64,000 nt of DNA from contig NZ_CH724148.1 in assembly GCF_000153225.1 (NCBI RefSeq), positions 5,001-69,000 of the forward strand, given 5' to 3'. This stretch comes from Polaribacter irgensii 23-P (GTDB taxonomy: Bacteria; Bacteroidota; Bacteroidia; Flavobacteriales; Flavobacteriaceae). This document shows, piece after piece, positions 42,088 through 53,139 of this stretch (its first letter is position 1; every line of letters starts with the position of its first letter). The notes under the pieces were generated by a model. The model saw only the letters and a program-made list of their open reading frames with translations. It did no database searches and was not told the origin of the DNA. The position numbers were made by a program, and so were the translations under genes.

Positions 42088-42642
42088 CTAAAACCTTCTT
42101 CCACCCATTCCTTGTCGATTTCTATTTCTATTTCTATTCATACTTTGCGGAGGTGCTGCCTCTCTTCTTGGAGGTTTTGGCACGAGGTCTCTTTTTTCTG
42201 CCCGTTGGTACTTTAACCACTTTTTAAATTGCCTTTTAGATAAAAAACTTTTCAACGCATCATTTAAAACCTTTTCATGCACAGCTACACTATCTCGAAC
42301 GGGTAAAACGATGGACTCTATTTTTGTCTTAACCTTTTCTGCTAAATCTCTATTGGAATACAATTGTGCGCCTAAAGAATTAACCAGCAGCTCTACCTCT
42401 TGTAATTTCGGTGTATTTAAGAATGATATTTTTTTAATTTTATCATTGTACAAACGCAATTCTGTGATCGTTTTATTTTTAGTGATGTCTTTTTTTACCT
42501 TTATTTCCTTGGGTATCTCAGAAAATTTATAATAAAAAATAGTTGCTGCATTCCTGGCATTGTACTCAGGAAACTCAGGAGCCTCTTGCGCTATAGAAAA
42601 ATAAGTAACCAGTAAGAAGAGTGCGATTAGTGCTTTTTTCAT
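42088..42642 (-). CDS. secreted hypothetical protein with Arg-Asn-rich tail
   Basis: 184 residues. Clear signal peptide (MKKALIALFLLVTYFSIAQ). The body is helical and charged, and the C-terminus is a low-complexity tail rich in Asn-Arg pairs and Gly (MNRNRNRNRQGMGGRRF). The segment LKSFLSKRQFKKWLKYQRAEKRDLVP is reminiscent of periplasmic stress/metal-sensing Spy-like helices (LTPEQ-type), but I cannot assign a family. A -7 box TACTTTTG lies about 20 bp upstream on the minus strand. Divergent base composition is limited to the repetitive tail. Confidence 0.75.
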   Translation of the reverse strand: MKKALIALFLLVTYFSIAQEAPEFPEYNARNAATIFYYKFSEIPKEIKVKKDITKNKTITELRLYNDKIKKISFLNTPKLQEVELLVNSLGAQLYSNRDLAEKVKTKIESIVLPVRDSVAVHEKVLNDALKSFLSKRQFKKWLKYQRAEKRDLVPKPPRREAAPPQSMNRNRNRNRQGMGGRRF

Positions 42643-42676
42643 TTTTTTTGTTTAGGAAACAAAAGTATAAAAAGAA

Positions 42677-44704
<2,028 letters not shown>

Positions 44705-44717
44705 TTAAAAATTAAAT

Positions 44718-44748
44718 TTATTATGCATGCATAATAAGTAGCAAGATA
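44718..44748 (-). promoter_or_regulatory. fadH promoter with 20-bp palindromic operator
   Basis: TTATTATGCATGCATAATAA (44718-44737) is a perfect palindrome in the fadH 5' region, three bases downstream of a -7-like TATCTTGC (44741-44748, minus strand) and 16 bp before the ATG. This is the expected place for a repressor site. A MarR-family gene lies 1 kb away; 9 of 10 bases of one arm recur before marR at 46238-46247. Confidence 0.6.
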
Positions 44749-44890
44749 TGTTTATTTTTTGAAAAGAAAAAGTAATGAATTTGACTCCTTGGTTTTCATC
44801 TATAAGTATAGACCATCGTACAATCAATCTTTACTTCCACCTTTAATGATTTTGGTGTGCACCTTAATCCCAGTGCCCCGTCTTTCTTTT

Positions 44891-45700
44891 CTAATAGTTA
44901 TGCATCGCCTTTAAAATTTCAGTTTGAGTATTCATAACAGACAGAGCATATTGCGTTCCTTTCTTTTTAATAGGAAAACCTGACAAAATCAAAAGAACAC
45001 TTTCTTCTTTCGATTTAAGCTCGACAGTATCCCCGTACTGTTTAAAAACAATCATTTGATTGTCGGACAGCTTTGAAAGAACAATTCCATGTACGATAAC
45101 GGCAGTCTCTTACACATCAATTAATGCTTCATGTGGTATGGCAATTCTTATTTCTATTTCCCTCTAGTGCTTGCTTTTGCCTTAAAAAAAGGCACAGAAG
45201 CTTTAGTTTCTAAAGGACCGATTTTAGCATTCTGACTCCCAGCAGTTGTGCTTAAAAATACTTTTTTGTCGTTTGAAAAGTCCACAGGAATTTGCCGTTT
45301 TCTATATGTTGATACCGGGGTGTTGTCATTTTATCTTTTGCATAGAAGTTCAGGGATAATCTAATTCCTTAAAAATATCCTACAATTAGAACAAATTCTT
45401 TAGTTGGATCTGCTATGTGAATAATACCAGTATCTGCTGTTGTCCATTGGACAGCTCCCAGCTTTAACCCTATGATTTCCTGGAGAATCTCTGTGTAATT
45501 ATTCCCCTTTAAACAGCAACGTAATAGTCGCAAAACCTCTGTGTAGATGCAGACCTAAATCAAACAGATTGTTCAACTCAAAAATAGCATCAGTACCTTT
45601 ACGATACAATAACAAAAAAGGATCTATATGCTCAATTCCTACTTAGCGTAATGAGTGATGTAGCTTTGTAAACTCCTATTAAAAAAAGAACCGCAAACTT
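44891..45700 (-). pseudogene. decayed pirin-family gene
   Basis: Minus-strand segments match pirin in order. They are VYKAT and IEHIDPFLLL near the 5' end, LHLHRGFATITLLFKGE followed by an in-frame stop and HRDSPGN, then after a frameshift AVQWTTADTGIIHIADPT, and at the 3' end LLILSGFPIKK with SVMNTQTEILKAMHNY before the stop at 44891-44893. The HLHRGF metal motif and the VMNTQxEI ending are pirin hallmarks. Several stops and at least two frameshifts make it non-functional. It lies between marR and fadH on their strand. Confidence 0.85.
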
Positions 45701-45786
45701 TGTACTACACTGTTCTCTACTTTTACTTTGTTATTTTTTTCAAAATAAATTAATAATTTTGCATGTTTTAAATTGAACCCTATAAA

Positions 45787-46224
45787 TCATCTCATTTTAT
45801 CTAAAAGGTTACTTAAGACAAGTGCTTCCTCTTCCGATAACTTTTCTAAAAAAGAAACCTCTACACTGTCGTCTATAGCAGATAACAGAGATAAACCTAA
45901 CGCTGTTATTTGAACATAAACAACTCTGCGATCCAGTTGACATCGGTCTCTTTTTATGAATTTTTTATCACACAACTTATCCATCAAGCGCGTTGCATTT
46001 GGAGCTCTCTCTATCATGCGATCTTTCACTATTTGCACTTTGATGCGCTCTTTTGCACCCCGTAAAATACGAAGTATATTGTATTGCTGGGGTGAAATAC
46101 CATGTGGTTTAAAAAACACGTTTTCTTTGCTATTTAACCAACTTGCCGTATACTTTATATTGATGAAAGCTTTGAGCTTACTATTAATAAATTTTGATTT
46201 TATATCCTTTGAAATATCTCCCAT
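45787..46224 (-). CDS. MarR family transcriptional regulator
   Basis: 145 residues from ATG 46224 (MGDISKDIKSKF, the start seen in relatives). An in-frame ATG at 46290 would add 22 residues that run through the untranslated region. The winged-helix domain is clear: ISPQQYNILRILRGAKERIKVQIVKDRMIERAPNATRLMDKLCDKKFIKRDRCQLDRRVVYVQITALG. MarR proteins repress their targets until a phenolic, oxidant or electrophile binds. It is the last gene of a minus-strand unit with osmC and the FMN reductase, and probably regulates them and fadH. Confidence 0.9.
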   Translation of the reverse strand: MGDISKDIKSKFINSKLKAFINIKYTASWLNSKENVFFKPHGISPQQYNILRILRGAKERIKVQIVKDRMIERAPNATRLMDKLCDKKFIKRDRCQLDRRVVYVQITALGLSLLSAIDDSVEVSFLEKLSEEEALVLSNLLDKMR

Positions 46225-46333
46225 GGTATCAATGTTTGGTGCATAATGAACTCTGTTAAGTTTTAAAAAATAATTTTTGTACCGAATCACTTTTTTATTT
46301 TCTTAAAACAAAGACAGTCGCGTCCAACGCACT

Positions 46334-46867
46334 TTATGCATTTACTTCTTTTTCGAATTCAGTAATTTGCTCTGACAATAACTTTAAAAGTGTAATGTCC
46401 ATTAGCCTTCCTTCTTTAAAGTGTTCTTCAAAATTTGGAAGAGAAAAAGAATTAATTTTCTTCGCCCCCATTCTAGAAAATTTTTGAATTCCGGCCTCTA
46501 AAACAAATCTTCCGCCCATCGCTCCTGGTGAAGTAGACATTAACAAAACGGGTTTGTCTCTAAAAACATTTGCTTCAATTCGAGAACTCCAATCAAATAT
46601 ATTTTTAAAAGCCGCGGTATAAGACCCATTATGCTCTGCTAACGAAAGAATGAATCCATCATACTTTTCCAACAACGCGGTAAACCGTTTCGCTTGCTCT
46701 GGAAAACCTTTTTTTTCCTCATCTGTGCTGTACATAGACATTTCAAAATCTCTTAAATCGATGCTATCAAAAGCCGTGTTTTTTAAGTTTTCAGCAGCAA
46801 AAATTGCTAACTTTTTATTAATAGATATTGAACTTGTACTTCCTGCAAATGCTAATATTTTTCTCAT
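46334..46867 (-). CDS. NAD(P)H-dependent FMN reductase family protein
   Basis: 177-residue flavodoxin-like protein. Starts RKILAFAGSTSSISINKKLAIFAAENL, where GSTSSxSxNKKLA binds the FMN phosphate. FILSLAEHNGSYTAAFKNIFDW is the conserved flavin region (usually PEYNGSxxxxLKNAID), and PVLLMSTSPGAMGG follows. Such enzymes reduce quinones, azo compounds or FMN and protect against electrophiles. It lies 12 bp after osmC and 109 bp before marR on the same strand. Confidence 0.9.
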   Translation of the reverse strand: MRKILAFAGSTSSISINKKLAIFAAENLKNTAFDSIDLRDFEMSMYSTDEEKKGFPEQAKRFTALLEKYDGFILSLAEHNGSYTAAFKNIFDWSSRIEANVFRDKPVLLMSTSPGAMGGRFVLEAGIQKFSRMGAKKINSFSLPNFEEHFKEGRLMDITLLKLLSEQITEFEKEVNA

Positions 46868-46879
46868 ACTATGCTTAAT

Positions 46880-47266
46880 TTATATGATTTTTGATGTAGT
46901 TCGCGTTTCTCCTTTTACCATTCTGGCCACAGGACATTTCCCAGCAAAAAACAACAAGCGCTCTTTTTGTTTTACTGTAATCTCTTTTTCAAAAGAAATT
47001 TCTTCCGACAAATAGAATCCGTCTTCATCTTCTAATTGAGCAACATTTACGGTTATTTTTCCTACTTCCCAGTTTTTTCTTTCTGCATACATTCTAAGAG
47101 TCATGGCAACACAACCACCAATTGCCGTTAATAAATAGGCTACTGGTGTCGGACCAGTATCTCCCCCTCCTTCAGACTTAGGAATATCTATAAAAACAGA
47201 ATGGGCCTTCATTTTTGCCGTCGCAAAATAATTCTTATTTGATAAAACTACTTTTGAATATACCAT
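46880..47266 (-). CDS. OsmC family peroxiredoxin-like protein
   Basis: 128 residues from ATG 47266 (MVYSKVVLSNKNYFATAKM); an ATG at 47284 would add six residues and is less likely. OsmC/Ohr fold with the two redox cysteines in LTAIGGCVAMTLRMYAERK (about 50) and FAGKCPVARMV (about 111). It reduces organic hydroperoxides or related thiol-reactive compounds. It is the first intact gene of the osmC-FMN reductase-marR unit; the promoter upstream is covered by a 24-bp inverted repeat. Confidence 0.9.
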   Translation of the reverse strand: MVYSKVVLSNKNYFATAKMKAHSVFIDIPKSEGGGDTGPTPVAYLLTAIGGCVAMTLRMYAERKNWEVGKITVNVAQLEDEDGFYLSEEISFEKEITVKQKERLLFFAGKCPVARMVKGETRTTSKII

Positions 47267-47306
47267 TATGTTGTTTATTCCCATTAAAAAACCTTAGTTT
47301 CAAAAA

Positions 47307-47348
47307 CAAAGTTAAGCTATATTTATTTATTTTCCAAGGAAAATAAAT
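47307..47348 (-). promoter_or_regulatory. osmC operon promoter with inverted repeat on the -33 element
   Basis: On the minus strand TTG (47335-47337), 20 bp, TAACTTTG (47307-47314), then the osmC start 41 bp on. The arms ATTTATTTTCC and its reverse complement flank two bases (47325-47348) and are centred on the -33 TTG, a good place for a repressor. The sequence is not the same as the fadH palindrome. Confidence 0.6.
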
Positions 47349-47359
47349 CCATGGAACCA

Positions 47360-47970
47360 TTAACAGCTGCTGTAATAATACTTACTGTATACCCCCTTAA
47401 TTTGCGCATATTCTAATCGTACAATCGTCCGCACATCTGCAATCTCCTCCGTCTCTATCATTTTGAAAGCACCTGTAAAACTAATTTCCAATACTTCAAT
47501 TTCTTCATTTTCAATCGCCATACCTCCTCCTTCAGATACTGTATCCTCTTTTTCATAAGCCTATATAAAAAGAGATACTCGCTCTTTTACTGTTCCAAGC
47601 AACAAAAAAATAGTGCATGCTTTTTGTACTTCGAAAATACGATAACCAACATCCTACTAAACTTCGCGAAGTACACCTATTTTTGCTGATTCGTTTTTAT
47701 CAATAGCACACCCACAACCTGTATTAACGATCCTCTTGAAATACCCGTTGTATCGACTGACATTCTAAATTACCGCAATAAAAGTACTTTTTTCGTCTTG
47801 AGGTTGTATCGTACAATCGCAGCACCCTCTGTTTTTTCATAAAATTCATAAATTCAGTTTATTACTTCTCTACTTTTAAAAGTGAAGTCAAAATTGATGT
47901 GCTCTAAAGTCCCCCGAAAATTAGAAATTAGTTTAACACTTGCATTTTGTAACTTTTCTTTAATTTTCAT
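47360..47970 (-). pseudogene. decayed NUDIX (GDP-mannose pyrophosphatase NudK-like) gene
   Basis: Begins at ATG 47970 with MKIKEKLQNASVKLISNFRG, which ends in a stop after 38 codons. Further segments in other frames are AAIVRYNLKTKKVLL, FRMSVDTTGISRGSLIQ (family FRMPTYxNGNPxGMLIE), KNESAKIGVLREV, and the intact-looking end VSEGGGMAIENEEIEVLEI ... IRLEYAQIKGVY-like, matching the SEGGGxxxExEDIEVLE signature of NudK. Multiple stops and frameshifts are present, and the NUDIX box itself is scrambled. It is upstream of osmC on the same strand. Confidence 0.8.
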
Positions 47971-48137
47971 ATCGCACTGTTTATGAAGACCCGAAGCGTA
48001 ACATTCTCTTTTAAATATAAAACACCCTATCTTTTTTACCAAACTGCAAACAAAAGAATCTTTCTAAATACCAAAAACCTCCTTAGAGTTTCATCAGAAT
48101 ATTTCCTAATTTAGCCTAAATTAAGAAACATATTTTT

Positions 48138-49766
48138 ATGGATTTAAACTTCAATAAAAACGAAGATTATAACAAGCTTTTAGCCTCTGACTTGCGCAAA
48201 CGTTTTGCGAAGGTAAAGCTAGGTGGCGGTCAAGAGAGGATTGAAAAACATCATGAGAAAGGGAAAATGACTGCTCGTGAGCGAATCAATTATTTATTAG
48301 ATCCAAAAGAAAAATCTATAGAAATTGGGGCTTTCGCCGGCGAAGCCATGTATGAAGAGCACGGTGGATGTCCTTCTGGAGGAGTTGTGGTAAAGATTGG
48401 ATATATCAGAGGAAAACAATGCATTGTTGTTGCAAATGATGCAACCGTGAAAGCAGGTGCCTGGTTTCCAATTACGGGAAAAAAGAACTTGCGGGCCCAA
48501 GAAATCTCCATAGAAAATAAATTGCCCATTATCTACTTAGTAGATTCTGCGGGGGTTTACTTGCCCTTACAAGATGAAATATTTCCAGATAAGGAACACT
48601 TCGGACGTATTTTCAGAAACAATGCAATGATGAGTAGTATGGGAATTACCCAAATTTCTGCAGTGATGGGAAGCTGTGTCGCAGGGGGTGCCTATTTGCC
48701 AATTATGAGTGATGAAGCCATTATTGTAGATAAAACTGCAAGTATTTTTCTTGCAGGAAGTTACCTTGTAAAAGCTGCTATTGGCGAGTCTATCGACAAC
48801 GAAACTCTGGGAGGTGCCACGACACACTGTGAAATTTCTGGAGTACTCGATTACAAAGCGAAAGATGATAAAGACGCGCTGGATAAAATAAAATTTATTG
48901 TGGACAAGATTGGTGATTATAACAAAGCTGGTTTTAGCAAAACCAAAGCCTTTTCACCTGCAGAAAATGAAGATGATATTTTTGGAATTCTTCCAAAAGA
49001 GAGAAACGCACAATATGATATGTTAGAAATCATCAAGCGATTGGTGGACAAATCTGAATTTGAGCAATACAAAGAAGGCTACGGAAAAACAATAATCACT
49101 GGATATGCTAGGATTGACGGATGGGCAGTTGGCATTGTTGCCAATCAGCGAAAATTAGTAAAAACTAAAAAAGGTGAAATGCAATTTGGCGGTGTTATTT
49201 ATAATGACTCGGCAGACAAAGCTACCCGTTTTATTGCAAATTGTAATCAGAAAAAAATACCCTTGGTATTCTTACAAGATGTTACTGGCTTTATGGTAGG
49301 AAGTAAGTCAGAACACGGAGGAATAATAAAAGACGGTGCAAAAATGGTAAATGCAGTCAGTAACTCGGTAGTTCCAAAATTTACCATTATTATTGGAAAT
49401 TCCTATGGAGCTGGAAACTACGCCATGTGTGGAAAAGCATACGATCCAAGACTTATTGTTGCTTGGCCTTCTGCTGAATTGGCGGTAATGAGTGGTAATT
49501 CTGCTGCCAAGGTATTACTTCAGATAGAAACAGCGTCCCTTAAAAAACGAGGAGAAAAAATTACCCCTGAAAAAGAAGCGGCACTCTTTGATCAAATAAA
49601 ATCTCGGTATGATGCACAAATCTCGCCATACTACGCAGCAGCAAGAATATGGACGGATGCTGTTATAAACCCTCTAGATACTCGAACATGGATTTCTATG
49701 GGAATTGAAGCAGCGAACCATGCACCTATTCAAAAACCTTTTAATATGGGAATTTTACAAGTTTAG
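48138..49766 (+). CDS. acyl-CoA carboxylase, carboxyltransferase (beta) subunit
   Basis: 542 residues with both halves of the carboxyltransferase domain. N-half: GGGQERIEKHHEKGKMTARERINYLLD and MGSCVAGGAYLPIMSDEAIIV. C-half: FLQDVTGFMVGSKSEHGGIIKDGAKMVNAV and IIGNSYGAGNYAMCGKAYDPRLIVAWPSAELAVMSG. These place it with propionyl-/methylcrotonyl-/geranyl-CoA carboxylases. The exact substrate (branched-chain amino-acid or propionate route) cannot be fixed. No biotin carboxylase alpha subunit lies in this window, so its partner is encoded elsewhere. Ends with a terminator-like hairpin. Confidence 0.93.
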   Translation: MDLNFNKNEDYNKLLASDLRKRFAKVKLGGGQERIEKHHEKGKMTARERINYLLDPKEKSIEIGAFAGEAMYEEHGGCPSGGVVVKIGYIRGKQCIVVANDATVKAGAWFPITGKKNLRAQEISIENKLPIIYLVDSAGVYLPLQDEIFPDKEHFGRIFRNNAMMSSMGITQISAVMGSCVAGGAYLPIMSDEAIIVDKTASIFLAGSYLVKAAIGESIDNETLGGATTHCEISGVLDYKAKDDKDALDKIKFIVDKIGDYNKAGFSKTKAFSPAENEDDIFGILPKERNAQYDMLEIIKRLVDKSEFEQYKEGYGKTIITGYARIDGWAVGIVANQRKLVKTKKGEMQFGGVIYNDSADKATRFIANCNQKKIPLVFLQDVTGFMVGSKSEHGGIIKDGAKMVNAVSNSVVPKFTIIIGNSYGAGNYAMCGKAYDPRLIVAWPSAELAVMSGNSAAKVLLQIETASLKKRGEKITPEKEAALFDQIKSRYDAQISPYYAAARIWTDAVINPLDTRTWISMGIEAANHAPIQKPFNMGILQV

Positions 49767-49795
49767 TAAATAATACCTATTCAATAATAAGTAAT

Positions 49796-49827
49796 AAATG
49801 GCTGTTATCACAATTCGCCATTTTTTT
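49796..49827 (+). terminator. terminator after the carboxylase gene
   Basis: AAATGGC and GCCATTT form a 7-bp stem with a 14-nt loop and continue into TTTTTT. It lies 30 bp after the carboxylase stop and just upstream of the pta promoter, so the reading frame that starts inside it (49798) is not the pta start. Confidence 0.65.
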
Positions 49828-49833
49828 ATGCAC

Positions 49834-49841
49834 TATTTTTG
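49834..49841 (+). promoter_or_regulatory. pta-ackA -7 element
   Basis: TATTTTTG, 19 bp before the pta ATG at 49861. No TTG at the correct -33 distance. Confidence 0.5.
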
Positions 49842-49860
49842 CAAAACAATAAAATATAAC

Positions 49861-51951
49861 ATGAATAAAGCTATTTATATCGCTACCGTAGAATCTGACA
49901 GTGGTAAATCTTTGATATCCCTCGGTCTGTTGCGCGTAATGTTAACAAAATCCGCTAAAGTCGGTTACTTTAGACCGATTATCAATGAATTTGACAGTGA
50001 CGGTTATGATGAACATACCAAAACAGCTATTAATTTCTTTAATTTAGACATCGATTATAAGGATTCTTTTGCTTACAAGCAAAGTGAGGTGGTTTCTCTT
50101 TTAAGTGCAGGAAAAGGAGCTGAAATGATTCATAATGTCATTGAAAAATATAAAAAGATCGAGGCCAACTATGATTACGTATTAGTTGAAGGTACCGATT
50201 TCTCTGGTGAAGTAGGTTTTACCGAATTAGATGTGAATCTAATGATTGCTAAAAACTTAAACATTCCAGCATTAATTGTAGGTTCTGGAAACGGAAAGAA
50301 AAAGAAGGATTTTATAAATACGATGCAACTTACCTACAACTCTTTCATTCATAAAGAGGTGGATGTTCTTGGAATCATTGCCAACAAAATTGAAGAAGAC
50401 GAAGTAGACTATATTCGTGAAGAACTCACTAAAAATTTTCCCGAAAAGCTACAGATAGACATCATTCCAAAAATAGATTTCTTAGCATTTCCAACTGTAA
50501 AAGAAGTCGTAGAAACATTGAACGGACGTGTTTTATTTGGAGCTCAATTTTTAGACAACGCTATTGGTAGCTATAGCACGGGCGCAATGCAATTGAGAAA
50601 TTACTTAACGCGTATTAAAGAAAATGCGTTGGTCATTACACCAGGAGACAGAGCAGATATTATTTTAGGTGCTTTGCAGGCAAATGCCTCTAAAAATTAT
50701 CCTAAAATTGCAGGAATTATTTTAACCGGTAGCATCATTCCAGAAGCGCCTATCCTAAAATTAATAGAAGGAGTACAATCCACAGTTCCTATTATTTCCG
50801 TTGACGGTGGCACTTTTAGTGTTTCCAATAAAATTGGTGCTGTACAATCCAAAATCTATTCAACACACAATAAAAAAATATTATTGTCACTCGATACTTT
50901 TGACAAATATGTAAATGCAGAAGGTCTAGCAAATATTCTGACCTCCTATCGGTCACAGAAATTAACCCCCAGTATGTTTCAATATAATTTATTGCAAAAA
51001 GCACGAATTGTTAAAAAACACATTGTATTACCAGAAGGCGACGATGAACGTATTTTGAAAGCTGCAGCACGTCTACAATTACTAGATATTGTTGATTTAA
51101 CGCTGTTAGGTGACCGCAATACAATTCAGTTAAAATGCGATCAAATTGGTCTACAAATTGACTTAAATGCGCTAAACATTCTAAATCCTGAGAATTCCAT
51201 TCACAACAAAGATTTTGCAACCACACTTTTTGAAGCAAGAAAGCACAAAGGAATGTCCGAAACAACTGCGATGGATTTAGTGCATGATGTTTCCTACTTC
51301 GGAACGCTAATGATTCTGAAAGGTTTGGCTGACGGAATGGTTTCTGGAGCAGTTCACACGACCATGCATACCATAAAGCCTGCCTTGCAATTGATAAAAA
51401 CAAAACCAGGAGTTACGGTGGTATCCTCTGTATTTTTTATGTGTTTGTCGGATAGAGTTTCGGTAATGGGAGACTGTGCCGTAAATCCAAATCCAAATGC
51501 AGAGCAACTTTCTGAAATTGCTATTTCCTCCGCCGCCTCCGCTGAAGCTTTCGGAATTGAAGCAAAAGTTGCGATGCTCTCTTATTCTTCCGGAAGTTCA
51601 GGAAAAGGGGAAGAGGTAGAAAAGGTAAGAAAAGCAACGACCTTGGCCAAAGAAAAAAATCCAAATTTAAAAATTGAGGGACCCATACAATACGATGCGG
51701 CAGTAGACCGATCAGTTGCAAAAACAAAGATGCCAGATTCAGAAGTTGCAGGACAAGCTTCCGTATTGATTTTTCCCGATTTAAACACAGGAAACAATAC
51801 GTACAAAGCAATCCAACGGGAAACTGGGGCACTGGCCATTGGTCCGATGTTACAAGGTTTAAATAAACCTGTAAATGACTTAAGTAGAGGCTGTACTGTT
51901 GATGATATTTTTAATACTGTTCTGTTAACTGCTATTCAAGCAAATCAATAA
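49861..51951 (+). CDS. pta: phosphate acetyltransferase Pta, long form
   Basis: 696 residues from ATG 49861 (MNKAIYIATVESDSGKSLISLGLLR); earlier in-frame ATGs lie in the upstream terminator. Converts acetyl-CoA and phosphate to acetyl phosphate. The N-terminal P-loop-like domain and DRTGG region (about 210-330) are those of the long E. coli type. The C-terminal PTA_PTB domain begins near 380 (RIVKKHIVLPEGDDERILKAA) and contains YDAAVDRSVAKTKMPDSEVAGQASVLIFPDLNTGNNTYK. The ackA start follows 3 bp after the stop. Confidence 0.96.
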   Translation: MNKAIYIATVESDSGKSLISLGLLRVMLTKSAKVGYFRPIINEFDSDGYDEHTKTAINFFNLDIDYKDSFAYKQSEVVSLLSAGKGAEMIHNVIEKYKKIEANYDYVLVEGTDFSGEVGFTELDVNLMIAKNLNIPALIVGSGNGKKKKDFINTMQLTYNSFIHKEVDVLGIIANKIEEDEVDYIREELTKNFPEKLQIDIIPKIDFLAFPTVKEVVETLNGRVLFGAQFLDNAIGSYSTGAMQLRNYLTRIKENALVITPGDRADIILGALQANASKNYPKIAGIILTGSIIPEAPILKLIEGVQSTVPIISVDGGTFSVSNKIGAVQSKIYSTHNKKILLSLDTFDKYVNAEGLANILTSYRSQKLTPSMFQYNLLQKARIVKKHIVLPEGDDERILKAAARLQLLDIVDLTLLGDRNTIQLKCDQIGLQIDLNALNILNPENSIHNKDFATTLFEARKHKGMSETTAMDLVHDVSYFGTLMILKGLADGMVSGAVHTTMHTIKPALQLIKTKPGVTVVSSVFFMCLSDRVSVMGDCAVNPNPNAEQLSEIAISSAASAEAFGIEAKVAMLSYSSGSSGKGEEVEKVRKATTLAKEKNPNLKIEGPIQYDAAVDRSVAKTKMPDSEVAGQASVLIFPDLNTGNNTYKAIQRETGALAIGPMLQGLNKPVNDLSRGCTVDDIFNTVLLTAIQANQ

Positions 51952-51954
51952 GCC

Positions 51955-53139
51955 ATGAAAATACTTGTTTTAAATGCGGGTTCTTCTTCCCTGAAATATC
52001 AGGTGATCGAAATGCCAAATCAAACGGTCGAATGTATCGGAATGATTGAAAATATTGGAACAGACTGTGCTATTTTTTCACATGAAAAAGATGGTGAAAA
52101 ACAGCAAAGAACATTGTCTGTACTGAACCATACAGTGGGCCTTAAAAAAGTTACAGAAACTTTATTAGATGCAAAAATTGGTGTCATCCAACATGTCGAA
52201 GAAATTAAAGCTGTCGGACACAGAGTGGTACATGGTGGAAGTAAATTTAGCAAAACGGTTGTAGTCGACACCGAAGTTAAAAGTAGTATTCGCATGTTAT
52301 TCGATCTCGCTCCTTTGCACAATCCTGTGAGTTTAGCTGGCATTGAGATTGCTGAAACCCTCTTTAAAACTGCAAAACAAATTGCTGTTTTCGATACCGC
52401 CTTTCATCAAACCATACCAAAAACAGCATATCAATATGCCATAAAAAACTCATTTTTAGAAACGCATAAAATTAGAGCCTATGGATTTCATGGAACGAGC
52501 CACAAATATGTTTCAGAAAAAGCCATAGACTATTTGGGCGAAAAGTCTAAAAATATCATTAGCATTCACTTAGGAAATGGCTGTAGCATGTCTGCAATTA
52601 AAGACGGAAAAAGTATAGAAAACTCAATGGGTTTTGCTCCTATGAACGGCTTAATTATGGGAACACGTTCTGGGGATATTGATCCATCAACTATTTTTTA
52701 CCTAATAAATGTTCTTAATAAAACAGATAGAGAAGTTTATAACTTATTGAATAAAGAATCAGGTATGCTTGGTTTAACTGGATACTCGGACTTAAGAGAA
52801 ATCTCAGAGAACGCTAAAAGTGGTAATGAAGAATGTAAAAACGCCTTGGAGTTAGCAGGATACCGCATTCGAAAGTTTATTGGTTCTTACACCGCGATTC
52901 TAAACGGATTAGATGCACTTATTTTTACTGCTGGAATTGGAGAAAACTCTGCAATCATGCGAAAAATGGCTTGTGAAAACTTGGACTTTTTGGGCATTCA
53001 ATTAGATTCAGAAAAAAATGAAATTCGCTCAAAAGAGATTCGAGAAATTCAAACAGTAACGTCCAAAGTAAAAATATTAGTGATCCCCACAAATGAGGAA
53101 CTTGAGATTGCAAAACAAACCTATCAAATTATAAAATAA
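51955..53139 (+). CDS. ackA: acetate kinase AckA
   Basis: 394 residues, normal length. Makes acetate and ATP from acetyl phosphate. Family signatures: LVLNAGSSSLKYQ at the start, KAVGHRVVHGGSKF, YGFHGTSHKYVSEKA, ISIHLGNGCSMSAI, MGTRSGDIDPS and FTAGIGENSAIMRK. It forms an operon with pta, 3 bp apart, giving fermentative or overflow acetate production and, in reverse, acetate assimilation. Confidence 0.98.
   Translation: MKILVLNAGSSSLKYQVIEMPNQTVECIGMIENIGTDCAIFSHEKDGEKQQRTLSVLNHTVGLKKVTETLLDAKIGVIQHVEEIKAVGHRVVHGGSKFSKTVVVDTEVKSSIRMLFDLAPLHNPVSLAGIEIAETLFKTAKQIAVFDTAFHQTIPKTAYQYAIKNSFLETHKIRAYGFHGTSHKYVSEKAIDYLGEKSKNIISIHLGNGCSMSAIKDGKSIENSMGFAPMNGLIMGTRSGDIDPSTIFYLINVLNKTDREVYNLLNKESGMLGLTGYSDLREISENAKSGNEECKNALELAGYRIRKFIGSYTAILNGLDALIFTAGIGENSAIMRKMACENLDFLGIQLDSEKNEIRSKEIREIQTVTSKVKILVIPTNEELEIAKQTYQIIK

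Noticed and set aside
45956..46246. 96-codon plus-strand frame
   Set aside because: Antisense to the MarR gene.
46225..46290. 22-residue extension of the MarR protein
   Set aside because: Relatives begin MGDISKD; the extension covers the untranslated region.
49798..49860. Upstream start of pta
   Set aside because: Falls in a terminator hairpin and before the promoter; family starts at MNKAIYIATVES-like sequence.
51521..51839. Long antisense frames in pta
   Set aside because: Shadow frames of a strongly supported coding sequence.
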